From contig NZ_PNFF01000001.1 in assembly GCF_028888695.1 (NCBI RefSeq), forward strand, positions 1 to 64,000: a DNA stretch of 64,000 nt, given 5' to 3'. Numbering within the stretch: position 1 is the stretch's first letter; every line of letters starts with the position of its first letter. The stretch comes from Bacillus methanolicus (GTDB lineage Bacteria; Bacillota; Bacilli; Bacillales; Cytobacillaceae). Positions 63,620 through 64,000 of the stretch are shown piece by piece. The translations under genes were made by a program, and so were the position numbers. Below the pieces are notes generated by a model. It ran no database searches and was not told the DNA's origin. It was given only the letters and a program-made list of their open reading frames with translations.

Positions 63620-64000
63620 TTAAAACGTATTATAAACATTTTCACATGTTTCGGCGGTTGGTTCATAAAAACAGTGAAGTTTGTAACGACCCGCATGCGG
63701 CTGATTATACCATGTAGGAGGACAGGCGCCCGGCGGCCTGAAATACCACAAACTGAATTTAGCCGGCCAATATCTTTCTCCTCTAATTGAGCGGCGGGCT
63801 AACTGTTTTTCACTTTCCCTTGCCCTCTGATAAAAATATCCTTTCGTAACAGCTTCAAAAGCATGCGGCTGATAAACCATTTGCGGGATCGTACGTATCC
63901 CTTTGAAATCGGAACAGTTTGCCCTAATACGATTTATGCCGACATTGCCGACAAGCAGCATTCCCAATCTGCCTTCTCCCTCAGCCTCTGCCCTTAACAA
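63620..64000 (-). CDS. cwlJ: Cell-wall hydrolase CwlJ (partial, 5' end outside the window)
   Basis: The last about 126 residues of a SleB/CwlJ-type (hydrolase_2) cortex-lytic enzyme used in spore germination. The catalytic Glu is in LRAEAEGEGRLGMLLVGNVG, and GYFYQRARESEKQLARR and RYKLHCFYEPT are family blocks. Unlike SleB, CwlJ is short and has no LysM or peptidoglycan-binding domain, which fits the spacing here. The start codon lies beyond position 64000; about 15 N-terminal residues are missing. Confidence 0.92.
   Translation of the reverse strand: MLRAEAEGEGRLGMLLVGNVGINRIRANCSDFKGIRTIPQMVYQPHAFEAVTKGYFYQRARESEKQLARRSIRGERYWPAKFSLWYFRPPGACPPTWYNQPHAGRYKLHCFYEPTAETCENVYNTF

Noticed and set aside
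63502-63696. A 64-codon minus-strand frame overlapping the end of cwlJ
   Set aside because: It overlaps the cwlJ coding region in another frame and has no initiation signal or recognisable motif.

Overview
This window looks like a chromosomal segment of a low-to-medium GC, endospore-forming Bacillaceae bacterium. The evidence is: Bacillus-type ribosome-binding sites throughout, an orphan PAS sporulation-type sensor kinase, two spore-cortex lytic enzymes (a LysM/GH18 SleL-like protein and a CwlJ-like hydrolase at the right edge), a T-box leader, and candidate GlnR/TnrA, CodY, CcpA (cre) and Rex operators. From memory, the Cas12b protein and its guide-RNA region resemble the Bacillus Cas12b group (for example Bacillus sp. 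V3-13); no database search was possible.

Layout. 1-1571: a complete IS4-family insertion sequence. 1600-7373: housekeeping and small genes (2-hydroxyacid dehydrogenase, a beta-CASP metallo-hydrolase with a repeated C-terminus, a frameshifted small gene, a Uma2-type nuclease). 7591-19896: a complete type V-B CRISPR-Cas locus, in the order cas12b, cas4-cas1 fusion, cas2, tracrRNA with its own promoter, leader, and an array of 58 repeats and 57 spacers. An IS21-family element sits inside the spacer after repeat 48. It is flanked by a 5-bp target duplication, and removing it restores a normal 35-nt spacer. All three Cas12b RuvC acidic residues are present, so the locus looks functional apart from the separation of the ten oldest repeats from the leader.

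20053-31010: a DUF3147-like gene pair behind a consensus Rex site, recQ, a germination glucosaminidase, gdhA with tandem palindromic repeats upstream, a glutamine-type ABC transporter operon, and gabD. 31101-38921: sensor kinase, a duplicated-domain membrane protein, a decayed restriction-nuclease-like gene, a second 2-hydroxyacid dehydrogenase, then ybdD-cstA behind a T-box leader whose specifier reads best as valine GUC.

39025-51512: an exonuclease/nucleotidyltransferase pair next to amt (with a perfect GlnR/TnrA box), a DUF4097 protein, a 6-phosphogluconolactonase, glutaminyl-tRNA synthetase (unusual for Bacillus relatives), two MFS exporters (one broken by a stop codon, one behind a leader terminator), and a second amino-acid ABC transporter lacking its ATPase. 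Two intergenic arrays of about 20-bp repeats with a GCGGTTA/GCGGATA core lie here. 51713-64000: a TPR-dynamin-like GTPase, a two-gene threonine/serine exporter, and an alpha-glucoside phosphorolysis locus (AraC regulator, ABC importer without ATPase, GH65 phosphorylase, beta-phosphoglucomutase) with a cre site, ending in a partial cwlJ.

Recurring themes are nitrogen and amino-acid metabolism (gdhA, amt, two ABC importers, gabD, cstA) and terminators placed between substrate-binding protein and permease genes in all three ABC operons.
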